From positions 186,001-250,000 of the forward strand of contig NZ_JAHRVA010000003.1 in NCBI RefSeq assembly GCF_019100495.1: a stretch of 64,000 nucleotides of DNA. The letters run 5' to 3'. The DNA comes from Falsochrobactrum tianjinense. Lineage in GTDB: Bacteria > Pseudomonadota > Alphaproteobacteria > Rhizobiales > Rhizobiaceae. Below the pieces are notes generated by a model. It was not told the DNA's origin, did no database searches, and saw only the letters and a program-made list of their open reading frames with translations. This document shows, piece by piece, positions 53,887 through 63,316 of this stretch. Every line of letters begins with the position of its first letter. Positions within the stretch are counted from its first letter, which is position 1. The position numbers and the translations under genes were made by a program.

Positions 53887-54771
53887 TTATTTAACGCCTG
53901 TCATAGTGATGCCCTGAATGAACCGCCGCCTGGCCAGCATGAAACAAGCGACCAGTGGTGCCGTGAGAATGGTAGCAGCGGCAGTGAGGGCACCATAATT
54001 CGATCCTGTTTCGGCATCGGCGAAAAACAGCATACCCAATGGCGGGGTTGCCAATTGGCTGTCTGAAATAACAATCAGCGGCCAATACAGATCGTTCCAG
54101 TGGGCGACAACGGAAAAGACCGCGAAGGCGGCGATAGCCGGTAACGCGCTGGGTGTCACGATGCGCCAGATAATTTCGAACTCGCCCATGCCGTCCAGAC
54201 GCGCCGCATTGATGATGTCGTCGGGGAAACTGCGGAAAAACTGCCGAAACAGAAAAATCGCGAAGGCGGACAGGAAGAAAGGCACCATTAGCGAGAAGTA
54301 ACTGTTCAACTGCCCTAGCCACGCAAGAGCAATATAAAGCGGCAGAGCGGGAACCTGGATTGGAATTGCCAGTGCCAGCAAAATCAATATGAAAAGAAGG
54401 TTGCGACCGGCAAATTTCAACTTGGCGAGCGCATAGGCGCAGGGAATGGCCACAAGCAATTGCACCAGAAGGATACCGGCGCATACAATCACGCCGTTCA
54501 GGGCAAAACGGATCAGGGGCGCGCTATTGAGCGCGAAACTGTAATTCTCAACTCCATAGAACTGCGCAGGCCACAACCGCAATTGCGCGCTGAAAATTTC
54601 ATTGGGTGGTTTGATCGATGTAACCAGCATCCAGACGAATGGCGCTACTACGAAAATCGCACCGATGATCAAAACGCTATGGACGATAAGAAGCGATAAC
54701 AGGCTCCGCAGCAGGGTCGCTCCTTTCGAGCGTGTGGTGTAAGCGCGTCTAGATGTTCCTTGAACTACCAT
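53887..54771 (-). CDS. ABC transporter permease, MalG/UgpE type
   Basis: 294 residues, six helices. The EAA-type loop is INAARLDGMGEFEIIWRIVTPSALPAIAAFAVFS (about 185-220). ATG at 54771 shares one base with the stop codon of the upstream permease (TGATG). Second inner-membrane subunit of the importer; the binding-protein gene follows after 37 bases. Confidence 0.92.
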   Translation of the reverse strand: MVVQGTSRRAYTTRSKGATLLRSLLSLLIVHSVLIIGAIFVVAPFVWMLVTSIKPPNEIFSAQLRLWPAQFYGVENYSFALNSAPLIRFALNGVIVCAGILLVQLLVAIPCAYALAKLKFAGRNLLFILILLALAIPIQVPALPLYIALAWLGQLNSYFSLMVPFFLSAFAIFLFRQFFRSFPDDIINAARLDGMGEFEIIWRIVTPSALPAIAAFAVFSVVAHWNDLYWPLIVISDSQLATPPLGMLFFADAETGSNYGALTAAATILTAPLVACFMLARRRFIQGITMTGVK

Positions 54772-55688
54772 CAGTAATGCACTTTCTTATCAATGAGGAA
54801 GGTCTGCATTCCCGAGAAGATCAGGACGAATATCAGAAAAACCAATGTCAGCGCCGCCGCATAGGCGGTCGAGAAATATTGAAAGCCTTCGAGATAGATC
54901 GCGTAGAGAATAACTTCCGTCGATCCTTGCGGGCCTCCGCGCGTCATTGCAACGACCGTATCGAAGACCTTGAAAGCAGTGATGGAAGTGGTGATCAGCA
55001 CGAACATTGTCGTCGGTCCCAGCATCGGCCAGGTTACGGTGAGAAAACGGTCTACCGGACCCGCAACGCCGTCTATCTCTGCCGCCTCGTAAAGATCCTT
55101 TGGGATAGTGGAAAGCCCTGCAAGGAACAGCACCATGTTAAAGCCGACCAGCTGCCATATGCCGATGATCGCCAGAGTGGGCAGCGCATAGGCCGGGTCG
55201 CTCAGAAAGTTGACAGGTTGGAAGCCCATCATGACGATGATCGCATTGATGGGACCCAAAGAAGGATGGAGAAGGAACTTCCACACCGAGGCCATCGCAA
55301 TCAACGTTGCGGTGACGGGCAGAAAGAATATCACTTCATAAATTGACCGGCTATGCTTGCGTCCGTGCACGAGCAGGGCAAAAAGCAACCCAAACCCGAC
55401 GGACCCTGGAACGACAATTGCTACATAAATAAAAGTGTTTACCAAAGATCGCCGGAAGGCGTCGTCCTGTAAGGCGTTGGAGAAATTCTTTAATCCGATA
55501 AAATGCAAAGACAAATTACCGAACTGGTAGTCGGTAAAGCTTAGCACTGCCAGCACGAGCAAAGGAATAATATGAAGTAACAACAAGAGTAGAAATGCCG
55601 GAGCGGCAAATCCGAATCCTCTTATCTTGTCGAGGAATTCTCGAAAAGGCACATCGTTTTTACGAGGCATGACAGTGGTTTCAGCCAT
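54771..55688 (-). CDS. ABC transporter permease, MalF/UgpA type
   Basis: 305 residues with about six helices. The conserved loop is DLYEAAEIDGVAGPVDRFLTVTWPMLGPTTMFVL (about 205-240). It overlaps the ATPase gene upstream by 8 bases and the next permease by one base, so it is translationally coupled to both. Confidence 0.92.
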   Translation of the reverse strand: MAETTVMPRKNDVPFREFLDKIRGFGFAAPAFLLLLLLHIIPLLVLAVLSFTDYQFGNLSLHFIGLKNFSNALQDDAFRRSLVNTFIYVAIVVPGSVGFGLLFALLVHGRKHSRSIYEVIFFLPVTATLIAMASVWKFLLHPSLGPINAIIVMMGFQPVNFLSDPAYALPTLAIIGIWQLVGFNMVLFLAGLSTIPKDLYEAAEIDGVAGPVDRFLTVTWPMLGPTTMFVLITTSITAFKVFDTVVAMTRGGPQGSTEVILYAIYLEGFQYFSTAYAAALTLVFLIFVLIFSGMQTFLIDKKVHY

Positions 55689-56895
55689 AGCTTGCTCTCC
55701 CGGCTATGGCGCCTTTCTTGAGCGAGCCTTTTTGCCGAACCCGCTGGCCGTCTGTTCCGAAGATGTGGCAAAAAACTGGATCAAATGTAAGTCTTGCAGC
55801 GTCTCCCTCAGTCAGGCCCTCATAACGAGCCTGCACTCGCGTCACGAACCCGGTCTCTTCCAGGCCGATAACATCAAAATGGTAGAGCAGCTCCGCTCCA
55901 AGATTCTCGATCCGGCGTAGGCGAGCATCGAGTGCGGCTCCCATTTCTGGCCCCCTTGTTGCGGGATGGATGCTCAAGTTTTCTGGTCGTATACCAATCG
56001 TTACCTGGCTACCCTCGGGTAAATCAACCGCTATACCTGCATCATGTCCCTGTATTTCAACACGGCCATTCGAGCCGATGTTTGCGGGCATGGTGTTGAT
56101 CACGGGACTGCCAATAAAACGGGCGACTTCCAGATTGGCGGGCGTTTCATATAGTTCGGAAGGGGTGCCAAGCTGTTGTATTTTTCCGCCGTCCATCATG
56201 GCCACCCGATCCGACATGGTCATGGCCTCAACCTGATCATGCGTAACATAAATGAACGTGGCGCCCATTCGCCGATGCAGATCAGTTAGTTCCGTACGCA
56301 TATGGACACGCAATTTCGCATCCAGATTGGACAAAGGCTCGTCCATGAGGAAGGCGTAAGGATCCCGCACCATTGCACGGCCAAGCGCAACGCGTTGTCG
56401 CTGCCCGCCTGAGAGCTGGGCTGGCTTGCGATGCAGCAGAGAGTCGATTTTCAGCAACTCGGCAACTGATACCACCTGGTCCGTGATTTCGCGCATTACG
56501 CTTCGCCGGCGTGGCGACAGATGTTTTATTAGTGGTAATCGCTCGAACAGGCTGAGCTTCTGCACGGTCAGCGGGACAGCAATATTGTCGAAGACCGTCA
56601 TATGCGGGTACAGGGCATAGCTCTGGAATACCATCGAAAGCTGCCGTTCGTGCGGGCGTAAATGGTCTACTGTCCGACCCTCTACGGCTATGGTTCCGGA
56701 TGTCTGGCGTTCAAGTCCGGCAATGATGCGGATCAGCGTGGATTTACCGCAGCCCGAAGGACCTACGAGGGTCAGAAATTCGCCGTCGCGAATAGAAATA
56801 TTTATGTCCTCGAGAACCCGCTGGTTGCCGAACGACTTGGTGATATTATGAATATCAACCTGGGACAAAGGCTTTCCTCCAATTGCCTTATCCAC
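55681..56895 (-). CDS. ABC transporter ATPase, UgpC/MalK type with TOBE domain
   Basis: 404 residues. Walker A GPSGCGKST (about 40-48), signature LSGGQRQRVALGRAM, Walker B FLMDEPLSNLDAKLR, then a C-terminal OB/TOBE regulatory part with VTIGIRPENLSIHP. A segment between Q-loop and signature (SLFERLPLIKHLSPRRRSVMREI) is about 15-20 residues longer than in UgpC. It energises the two permeases encoded downstream. Confidence 0.93.
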   Translation of the reverse strand: MDKAIGGKPLSQVDIHNITKSFGNQRVLEDINISIRDGEFLTLVGPSGCGKSTLIRIIAGLERQTSGTIAVEGRTVDHLRPHERQLSMVFQSYALYPHMTVFDNIAVPLTVQKLSLFERLPLIKHLSPRRRSVMREITDQVVSVAELLKIDSLLHRKPAQLSGGQRQRVALGRAMVRDPYAFLMDEPLSNLDAKLRVHMRTELTDLHRRMGATFIYVTHDQVEAMTMSDRVAMMDGGKIQQLGTPSELYETPANLEVARFIGSPVINTMPANIGSNGRVEIQGHDAGIAVDLPEGSQVTIGIRPENLSIHPATRGPEMGAALDARLRRIENLGAELLYHFDVIGLEETGFVTRVQARYEGLTEGDAARLTFDPVFCHIFGTDGQRVRQKGSLKKGAIAGRASYG

Positions 56896-56931
56896 ACTTA
56901 CAACCTTTACGGTTCTGAGCGTGGCTTATAT

Positions 56932-57747
56932 TTACCGGGGCGGGTATACTTCGGCCACGACATCATCGATCCACATCTCTTTGAGCTGAGGCAAATGTAT
57001 GCGTTCGAAGGTAACGTCCCGGCCAGAAAACATATAACTCACTGCGCCAAGTAGTTTTTCCCCGCCAAGTGGCGGTTGCATTTCCGGGCCAACGACGAAG
57101 GCTGCTGAAGGGCACCAGACGAACTGTATGTCATCCAATGTGAAATCATGTGAAAGATGTAAATGGCCGCTGGCGATCAGGCCCACGTCGAAGTGCTCGA
57201 CCAGCGCGTGTAAACGGGCGCGAGGTTCTACCTTCACCGACCAGTAGCCATTATCCGCATCATTCCAGCTATTGATAAACAGGGGTTGATGGGAAAACCA
57301 TGCGATGCGGCGGCCAGCGGCTTCGGCCATCTGTTTTTCAAGCCAGCGAAACTGCGCTTCTTCTTCCGGAAGGCCCGAGCTGAAGATCATTGAATCGAAG
57401 CCCAGCAAGCGCCAGTCTTCAATGTCCTTCACCCAGTGATCTGCGCCGAAATATCGGTTCCATCGGGCCAGCCTCTCTGCATTGACAGGCTGATGCGGAT
57501 TTTTCGGTTCGCCAACGTCGTGATTGCCGGGGATCACCAGCATAGGGGCCGCAATATCCCCCATAAGCTCACGGCAAAACAGGAAATCATCTTCCACATC
57601 GGCACCGTCGACGCTGATATCACCCGAATGAATGATGAGATCAGCTGTTTCAGCAGCAATCCAGGCAGCCAAGGGCTCCCAGTTCTCGTTAAAATGAGCT
57701 TTACCGCGACCCAGATGCGTATCTGTGATTTGTATCAGGCGAACCAT
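56932..57747 (-). CDS. Cytoplasmic metallophosphoesterase (CpdA/GpdQ-like)
   Basis: 271 residues without signal peptide. Calcineurin-like dimetal motifs are complete: D9-x-H11 (TDTHLG), GDIS with D43, GNHD at 74-77, SHQPL and GHLHLS. Relatives hydrolyse cyclic nucleotides or glycerophosphodiesters. It is in the operon between the HAD phosphatase and ATPase genes, which favours a catabolic phosphodiesterase acting on the imported compound. A TTTACATTTG at 57789-57798, resembling half of the inverted repeat at 58784, lies 42 bases upstream. Confidence 0.82.
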   Translation of the reverse strand: MVRLIQITDTHLGRGKAHFNENWEPLAAWIAAETADLIIHSGDISVDGADVEDDFLFCRELMGDIAAPMLVIPGNHDVGEPKNPHQPVNAERLARWNRYFGADHWVKDIEDWRLLGFDSMIFSSGLPEEEAQFRWLEKQMAEAAGRRIAWFSHQPLFINSWNDADNGYWSVKVEPRARLHALVEHFDVGLIASGHLHLSHDFTLDDIQFVWCPSAAFVVGPEMQPPLGGEKLLGAVSYMFSGRDVTFERIHLPQLKEMWIDDVVAEVYPPR

Positions 57748-57911
57748 AGGATTGCGACCCCGCTGGCGGCTATTGTGCCATACGCTAATTTACATTTGTC
57801 TATTAGGCTTTGCAAATGCAGCAGGTTATTTCGATGTTTATATTCCATGTCGGACCTTACAGTTCGGCCTTCTTGTTTTCACCAAAGCGCTAGCGGTCGG
57901 GCTACATGACG

Positions 57912-58652
57912 TCATCCTTTACCCAGCAAGTCATTTATCGATTGTAGTGCGGCGGGTAATTCGGTTGCTCCCTCGACAACATGCAGGGCGCCGTCGGCAG
58001 ACAACAAGGATGCCCGACCGGGGCGAGGGTCGAATGGATCGACAAAGCCCACCGCGACCATACCGGCGGCCACGGCCGCCGATACGCCGTGGGGGCTATC
58101 GTCGATCATTACGCAGTGTTCGGGGCGGGCACCGAATTTTTCCGCACATAGCTGAAGCAAGTCGGGGGCGGGCTTGGGTCTCGCCACCATTTCGGCACTG
58201 AAAATATCGGGGTTGAACTGATTCCACAGCGTTAACCTACCCAGGCTTTTACGTAATCTCTCCAGCGTACTGTTCGATGCGACACATTTGGGTCGGTCGA
58301 TACTGGTGACGACATCGATAATACCGGGCATTGGTTCTAGCGAGCGGGCAAATTCGTCGAAAAGCCGCGCATGCCAATTTTCAAACCGTGCGGCGATATC
58401 AGTAATATTGTATTCCTTCTCACATACCGCGCGTATGATTGATTCCGAGCTACCGGTAAATCTCACATGCGCCTCTTCAGCGGAAATAGGAACGCCCGCT
58501 TCCTGAAGCATTTCTGCCAGAGTCCGGCTTGCAATCGGCTCGCTGTTGATAAGAACGCCGTCGCAATCAAAAATCACGAGATCGATATTGTCCAGCAAGC
58601 CAATATTCCCGGTGCCTGCATTCAATATATCAGCCAAGTTCGTATCACGCAT
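57912..58652 (-). CDS. HAD-family phosphatase (beta-phosphoglucomutase/GPP-like)
   Basis: 246 residues from the ATG at 58652, chosen for AGGA eight bases upstream. HAD motifs: I D29-C-D31-G (IFDCDGVLINSEP), II SNST, III RPKPAPD, IV MIDDSPHG, with an alpha-helical cap between I and II. It removes phosphate from a small sugar or polyol phosphate. First gene of the minus-strand operon and divergent from the SorC-type regulator, separated by a large inverted repeat. Confidence 0.87.
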   Translation of the reverse strand: MRDTNLADILNAGTGNIGLLDNIDLVIFDCDGVLINSEPIASRTLAEMLQEAGVPISAEEAHVRFTGSSESIIRAVCEKEYNITDIAARFENWHARLFDEFARSLEPMPGIIDVVTSIDRPKCVASNSTLERLRKSLGRLTLWNQFNPDIFSAEMVARPKPAPDLLQLCAEKFGARPEHCVMIDDSPHGVSAAVAAGMVAVGFVDPFDPRPGRASLLSADGALHVVEGATELPAALQSINDLLGKG

Positions 58653-58783
58653 AGCTGGTTTCCTGTGGCGTACTGCACCCAGTTCGCCAATGATAGGCAA
58701 ACAAAATCCCTGATCCCCGCTTGGCGAGTCTTAAAAACATTTCGAGGCTCCTCCCTCACTGTTGCCGTATAGTAGCCACGGCT

Positions 58784-58817
58784 CTTTCATATGTAAACAG
58801 CCATTTACACATGAAAG
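58784..58817. promoter_or_regulatory. Large inverted repeat between the HAD gene and the SorC regulator gene
   Basis: Left arm CTTTCATATGTAAA (58784-58797) and right arm TTTACACATGAAAG (58804-58817) are complementary at 13 of 14 positions around a 6-base spacer. The site lies in the 272-base divergent control region and is a strong candidate operator for the SorC protein encoded at 58925. A second small palindrome AACCGC/GCGGTT (58877-58892) lies closer to the sorC start. Confidence 0.65.
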
Positions 58818-58924
58818 GGTGACGGTGAGCAGATGCACGAAAATGAATTTCGTGATACTCGCTGGAAAATGAACAAAACCGCTCTCGCGGTTCATTAGAG
58901 CGCGGCATCCTTTGTGAGGGCTGA

Positions 58925-59932
58925 ATGACAAACGACAGAGTTGTTCCTCAAATTATGGCTACATCCTCTGATGAGCAAATGCAGGTGCGGGTGGTTTGGC
59001 TTTATTATATGGAGGGGCGTACTCAATTAGAAATTGCAGATACTCTTTCTACAAACCGTCTGCGCGTAAACAAAATTATTGCCGAAGCTCGCAAATCAGG
59101 GTTGGTAACGATAACTCTGAATTCAAAACTGACATCGTGTGTTGAGCTCGAACAACAGCTTATGGCTGATTTTTCTCTCAGCCATGTAACGATAATCCCC
59201 ACTCCGGAAAATCCAGAATTGATTCCTGCCCTTCTAGGACAGGCAACTGCCGATTATCTTGTGCAGCAGATCAATACGACAAAAATTACCGGTATCGGCG
59301 TTGGCTGGGGCGCGACGCTTCGGGAAACGGTCCGGTGCATGCCAGCATTAAAACGGCCGGACATATGCGTTAATTCTGTTATGGGCGGGCTTACTCATGG
59401 TATTGAAATCAACACATTCGATATAGCGAGCGATATGGCGCGCCAACTGAGCGCTCAATGCGCATATCTTGCCGCCCCAATTTATGCTGGAAGTCCAAAG
59501 TCGCGTGACGCGATTATAAGACAGGACGTCTTCGAGGAAGCATTTCGGCGCATCGGGGCGAATGATATCATAATCCTCAGTATAGGAGATATGACGGATC
59601 GTTCGCTTTTGATGCGCTATGGCCTCCCCACCGATGTGACAATAGACGAGCTTCTGGCGGCTGGTGCATGCGGCGACGTTGTTGCGCAATTCATGGACTG
59701 TTATGGAAAGCCCATCAAACACCCCCTCAACAAACGCGCTATTGCTCCTTCATTTGAGGCACTCAGAAAGGTTCCCCGTGTTGTTTTCACATCAGGCGGG
59801 TTAAACAAGGCTAATGCCATAGCAGCGGTGCTTTTAGCGGGTATTGGCAGCGTGCTCCTCTGCGACGAAGAAACCGCGCGGCGCGCTAGAGATATTGCAT
59901 TAAAGCTCAAAGAAGATACTTGCTCGTCATGA
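58925..59932 (+). CDS. SorC/DeoR-family sugar-binding transcriptional regulator
   Basis: 335 residues. N-terminal helix-turn-helix (VVWLYYMEGRTQLEIADTLSTNRLRVNKIIAEARKSGLV, about residues 21-60), then a sugar-phosphate-binding domain (GIGVGWGATLRETVRCMP at about 122-139, SIGDM, GVFTSGG-like segment near the end). EryD of Brucella is of this family, but no erythritol genes are present here. It is divergent from the phosphatase-ABC operon and probably controls it in response to a phosphorylated effector. Confidence 0.88.
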   Translation: MTNDRVVPQIMATSSDEQMQVRVVWLYYMEGRTQLEIADTLSTNRLRVNKIIAEARKSGLVTITLNSKLTSCVELEQQLMADFSLSHVTIIPTPENPELIPALLGQATADYLVQQINTTKITGIGVGWGATLRETVRCMPALKRPDICVNSVMGGLTHGIEINTFDIASDMARQLSAQCAYLAAPIYAGSPKSRDAIIRQDVFEEAFRRIGANDIIILSIGDMTDRSLLMRYGLPTDVTIDELLAAGACGDVVAQFMDCYGKPIKHPLNKRAIAPSFEALRKVPRVVFTSGGLNKANAIAAVLLAGIGSVLLCDEETARRARDIALKLKEDTCSS

Positions 59933-60267
59933 GTGGCAGCGCTGTTATATTCTGGTTGGTTTAAGAAGGCGCTGATGCGCAATAACAAATCTCTAGTGCG
60001 GCAAAAGCCCTCCTCTTCGATGCAAGATGAATAGCTGACAAACCTGTAAACATAACAAAGTTGCGTGTAGAGCAGTTTGCGGCTTGCATGATAACAAAAC
60101 CGCACGTATCGCCATTAATCGAGGGAGCTAGAAAATCGTGGATGTCCAACGATGATTGGAAATGGAATGATCGATACACAGACCGATGCATTGTATGACC
60201 TCCCGTCCGACGAGAATGTAACGACCTCGACTTGTTGATCTACTACGTGTTCAGGGGAGGAACTGAA
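59933..60267. other. Intergenic region before the second Liv-type operon
   Basis: 335 bases with no supported gene. It must contain the promoter of the operon starting at 60268, but I see no convincing -35/-10 pair and no strong hairpin. TGTAAACA at 60045-60052 repeats eight bases of the inverted repeat at 58784; that octamer also occurs in the narK promoter, so it is not specific evidence. Confidence 0.45.
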
Positions 60268-61404
60268 ATGTATCGTAAATATCTTATGGCTTTGTCTGCT
60301 GCGGTTTTCGCGACGGTCACTCAGGCGCAGGCGGAAGACGTGGTCAAGCTCGGCATGGTCGTTGAGCTTTCGGGGCCAGGTGCTCCAGCGGGCACGAATT
60401 GGCGTGATGGTATTAAAATTGCCATTGACGAAGTTAACGCCGATGGCGGTATTCTAGGTAAGAAAGTGGAACTGAGTGAGTACGATACTCAGACTGATCC
60501 GCTTGTATCCCGCGCATTGGTCCAAAAAGCTATCGATGATGGCGCTTATGCTATTCTGGGCACAATCTATTCCGGTTCGACAATGGTGAATATGTTGGTC
60601 GCCCAGCAAAACAGCATCCCGCAGTTTGTGGGATCGGAGGCTCCAAGTATCGTCGAGAAGGGAAACCCGTTTGTTTTTCGCACATCCACCGGTGCCCAAA
60701 AGGGTATTCCCGCACTGACTTCTTATTTCACGGACACGCTGAAGGCCAAGAAAGTTGGCGTCGCTTGGCTGAACAATGAATTCGGCAAAGGCGGCCATGA
60801 CGTTTTTGTTGAGGAAATGAAAAAAGCGGGCATTGATGTCATCATCGATGTTGCCTCCGAACAGGCCCAGACTGACTATGCTGCTGACGTTGCCAAGTTG
60901 AAGCAGGCAGATCCAGAAGCAATTTTTGTCTATATGAATCAGGAAGAATCAGCACGTTTTCTAATCGAAGCCAAAAAACAGGGGCTAAGCATGCCGCTGG
61001 TGGGTGAAGTGACTTTGACTGAGGCGAAAGTGGTTGAACTTGCCGGACCTGCCGCAGACGGTGCGATTGCACATGTTGGTATTACTGCTGCGGCAACTGA
61101 TATTCCAGCCATTGGCGAGTTCGCTGAGAAATTTGAAGAAACCTTCAAGCGCAAACCGACACATGACGCGCTCAAGGGCTATGTGGGTGTTTGGACAACC
61201 AAATATGTCACGGAAATGGTTGGCGAACTTGACGGCGAGGCATTTGCGGAAAAGATGCACGGCCTTTGCCTGAAAACGGACGATTATCCTAAAATCGCCC
61301 TCGACACATGCTGGGATGATCATGGGGAAATGTCACGTCCAAGCTTCATGGTACAGGTGAAGGACGGTGTGCCTACTGTTATCGGCACTGTTCCGGCTAA
61401 CTAA
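60268..61404 (+). CDS. Branched-chain amino acid-type ABC substrate-binding protein (LivJ-like)
   Basis: 378 residues from the ATG at 60268 (GGGGAGG upstream). Signal peptide cleaved near QAQA (residue 22). Type I binding fold of the Leu/Ile/Val family (VVELSGPGAPAGTNWRDGIKIAIDEVNADGGILGKKVEL opening). Unrelated at operon level to the system at 1-3242. First gene of the operon continuing with two permeases and an ATPase. A GC-rich 8-bp hairpin (61422-61440) follows, possibly stabilising the upstream mRNA. Confidence 0.9.
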   Translation: MYRKYLMALSAAVFATVTQAQAEDVVKLGMVVELSGPGAPAGTNWRDGIKIAIDEVNADGGILGKKVELSEYDTQTDPLVSRALVQKAIDDGAYAILGTIYSGSTMVNMLVAQQNSIPQFVGSEAPSIVEKGNPFVFRTSTGAQKGIPALTSYFTDTLKAKKVGVAWLNNEFGKGGHDVFVEEMKKAGIDVIIDVASEQAQTDYAADVAKLKQADPEAIFVYMNQEESARFLIEAKKQGLSMPLVGEVTLTEAKVVELAGPAADGAIAHVGITAAATDIPAIGEFAEKFEETFKRKPTHDALKGYVGVWTTKYVTEMVGELDGEAFAEKMHGLCLKTDDYPKIALDTCWDDHGEMSRPSFMVQVKDGVPTVIGTVPAN

Positions 61405-61421
61405 CTAATCCTTTCAGCAGC

Positions 61422-61440
61422 GCGGCGGCTTAGCCGCCGC
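61422..61440 (+). other. Intercistronic GC hairpin in the Liv-type operon
   Basis: GCGGCGGC (61422-61429) and GCCGCCGC (61433-61440) with a TTA loop, no T-run, between binding-protein and livH genes. More likely an mRNA-stabilising hairpin than a terminator. Confidence 0.55.
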
Positions 61441-61457
61441 CTCGGATAGGCAGCGTA

Positions 61458-62336
61458 ATGTCCCAGTTTTTACAGGTTTTGTTGTCCGGTCTTGCTACCG
61501 GTTCTATCTATGCGCTTGCCGCGATAGGTTTTACGCTGGTCTGGCAGGCTGCTCAGACTGTAAACTTTGCGCAAGGCGAATTTGTAATGCTGCCAGCCTT
61601 TTTTGTGCTGGCAGCGATGGGCATCTTCGGGATGCCATTCTTGCCAGCTATGCTGATCGGGCTGGTCGCTGCGCTGATCGTTCTTGGCCTCCTGTTCAAG
61701 AAGCTGATCGTGGAACCCATTCTTCCTCACGGCGGCATCACACTGATTATTGCGACCATGGCCCTGGGTATCTTTCTGAAAGAAAGCGTGAAAGAATTCT
61801 ATTCAGCGGAAGCGCAGCCTTTCCCGTCCATGTTTCCAAATGATCCGATTGACCTGTTTGGTGCTGTTTTGTCCCTGAGAGACATGCTGAATCTCGGGTT
61901 GTCGCTCGCAATCGTTATTTTGCTGACGCTGTTTCTCAATCGGACGCGCACGGGGCGCTGTATGCAGGCAACGGCGCAGAATCCGGCAGTGGCAGAAATT
62001 CTCGGCGTCAATGTCAAACGGATGATCCTCTATACATTCCTGATTAATGCGGCCTTGGCGACCGTTGCCTCCTATTTGATCAGCCCGGTCTATCTGGCAA
62101 AGTTCTCCAACGGCGAAACGCTTGGCCTTATCGCCTTTATTGCGGCCATCGTCGGCGGCTTCAACCAGATACGCGGGGCGCTTGTCGGTGGTTTGCTGAT
62201 TGGTGTTCTCGACAATCTGACGGCAGCCTATGTTACAGCGCAATACCGTGCGGCTGTACCTCTCGTGTTGCTGATCGTGATTATTCTTGCCCGTCCGCAA
62301 GGCATTATGGGAACGTCGGAAGGAAGGGCGGTATGA
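61458..62336 (+). CDS. Branched-chain amino acid-type ABC permease LivH, second system
   Basis: 292 residues, usual length for LivH. Signature LLSGLATGSIYALAAIGFTLVWQAAQTVNFAQGEFVMLPAF at the N-terminus and the coupling loop RTRTGRCMQATAQNPAVAEILGV near residue 160. Its TGA overlaps the livM start (ATGATGA). Confidence 0.93.
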   Translation: MSQFLQVLLSGLATGSIYALAAIGFTLVWQAAQTVNFAQGEFVMLPAFFVLAAMGIFGMPFLPAMLIGLVAALIVLGLLFKKLIVEPILPHGGITLIIATMALGIFLKESVKEFYSAEAQPFPSMFPNDPIDLFGAVLSLRDMLNLGLSLAIVILLTLFLNRTRTGRCMQATAQNPAVAEILGVNVKRMILYTFLINAALATVASYLISPVYLAKFSNGETLGLIAFIAAIVGGFNQIRGALVGGLLIGVLDNLTAAYVTAQYRAAVPLVLLIVIILARPQGIMGTSEGRAV

Positions 62337-63316
62337 TGATCGCGCAGAAGCGTAATATATCGATCGCCGTTCTTCTGTTTCTTGCGGGTCTGGCCCCATT
62401 GGGGCAGGGCAATTATATTATTTATGTCCTCACATCCTGGCTGATCTTTTCGATAGCCGCGATGGGACTCAATCTGACGCTCGGTTATGCAGGGCAGATT
62501 TCGCTCGCGCAGGCATCTTTTATGGCAATTGGCGCCTATGCCACTGCCCTTCTGACCCTTGCCGGATGGCATTGGCTTCTAGCCATGCCTGTAGGCCTCT
62601 TCCTGTGCTTCATAATAGGTCTGATTCTTGGTTATCCGGCCTTGCGCGTCAAAGGTCACTTTCTGGCTTTTGTCACGCTGGCATTCAATACACTGGTCTT
62701 TCTGGTTCTGCGGAATGAAGAATGGCTGACAGGCGGCAATTACGGCCTGGTTGGAATGCCGCGTCCTGATCTTGGGCTGTTCTCGACCGCCAAGGGTTTG
62801 CCGTTTTACTACTTCACTCTTGGAGTAACAGTGATTGCGGCGCTGATCCTTTGGGGCATCGTTCGTTCGCCGTGGGGGCGTGCGTTCAAGGCCTTGCGCG
62901 AAAACCCGATACGGGCGGAAAGTCTCGGTGTCGATACGCGCCGTATTACTTTGCTGGCCTTCGCTATCGGCTCGGTTTACGGCGGTCTCGCCGGATCATT
63001 GATAACGCCGCTTGTCCAGTTTATCGAGCCGGGATCATTCAATATCGCACATTCGTTGCGCATTCTGCTTATGGTCGTTGTCGGCGGAGCCGGCTTCTTT
63101 TTCGGCCCGTTTATTGGTGCGGCAGTTGTGATCTTGCTGCCGGAAATGTTGCGTTTCACCGAAGGCTACTATCTGATTATCTATTCGGGGTTGGTTATCA
63201 TCATGCTGGTCTTTGTCCCTTCCGGTTTGATTGGAATATGGGGCAAGGTTCGTGAGAAACTCTGGCCGAAGCATCAGGTTCGCGGTGATATGAGCGAAGG
63301 AGCGCGGCTGAAATGA
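62333..63316 (+). CDS. Branched-chain amino acid-type ABC permease LivM, second system
   Basis: 327 residues. LivM hallmark GLNLTLGYAGQISLAQASFMAIGAYATAL (about 45-75) and loop SPWGRAFKALRENPIRAESLGVDTRRI (about 180-206). Start at 62333 or one codon later. Its stop overlaps the following ATPase start as ATGA. Confidence 0.93.
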   Translation: MMIAQKRNISIAVLLFLAGLAPLGQGNYIIYVLTSWLIFSIAAMGLNLTLGYAGQISLAQASFMAIGAYATALLTLAGWHWLLAMPVGLFLCFIIGLILGYPALRVKGHFLAFVTLAFNTLVFLVLRNEEWLTGGNYGLVGMPRPDLGLFSTAKGLPFYYFTLGVTVIAALILWGIVRSPWGRAFKALRENPIRAESLGVDTRRITLLAFAIGSVYGGLAGSLITPLVQFIEPGSFNIAHSLRILLMVVVGGAGFFFGPFIGAAVVILLPEMLRFTEGYYLIIYSGLVIIMLVFVPSGLIGIWGKVREKLWPKHQVRGDMSEGARLK

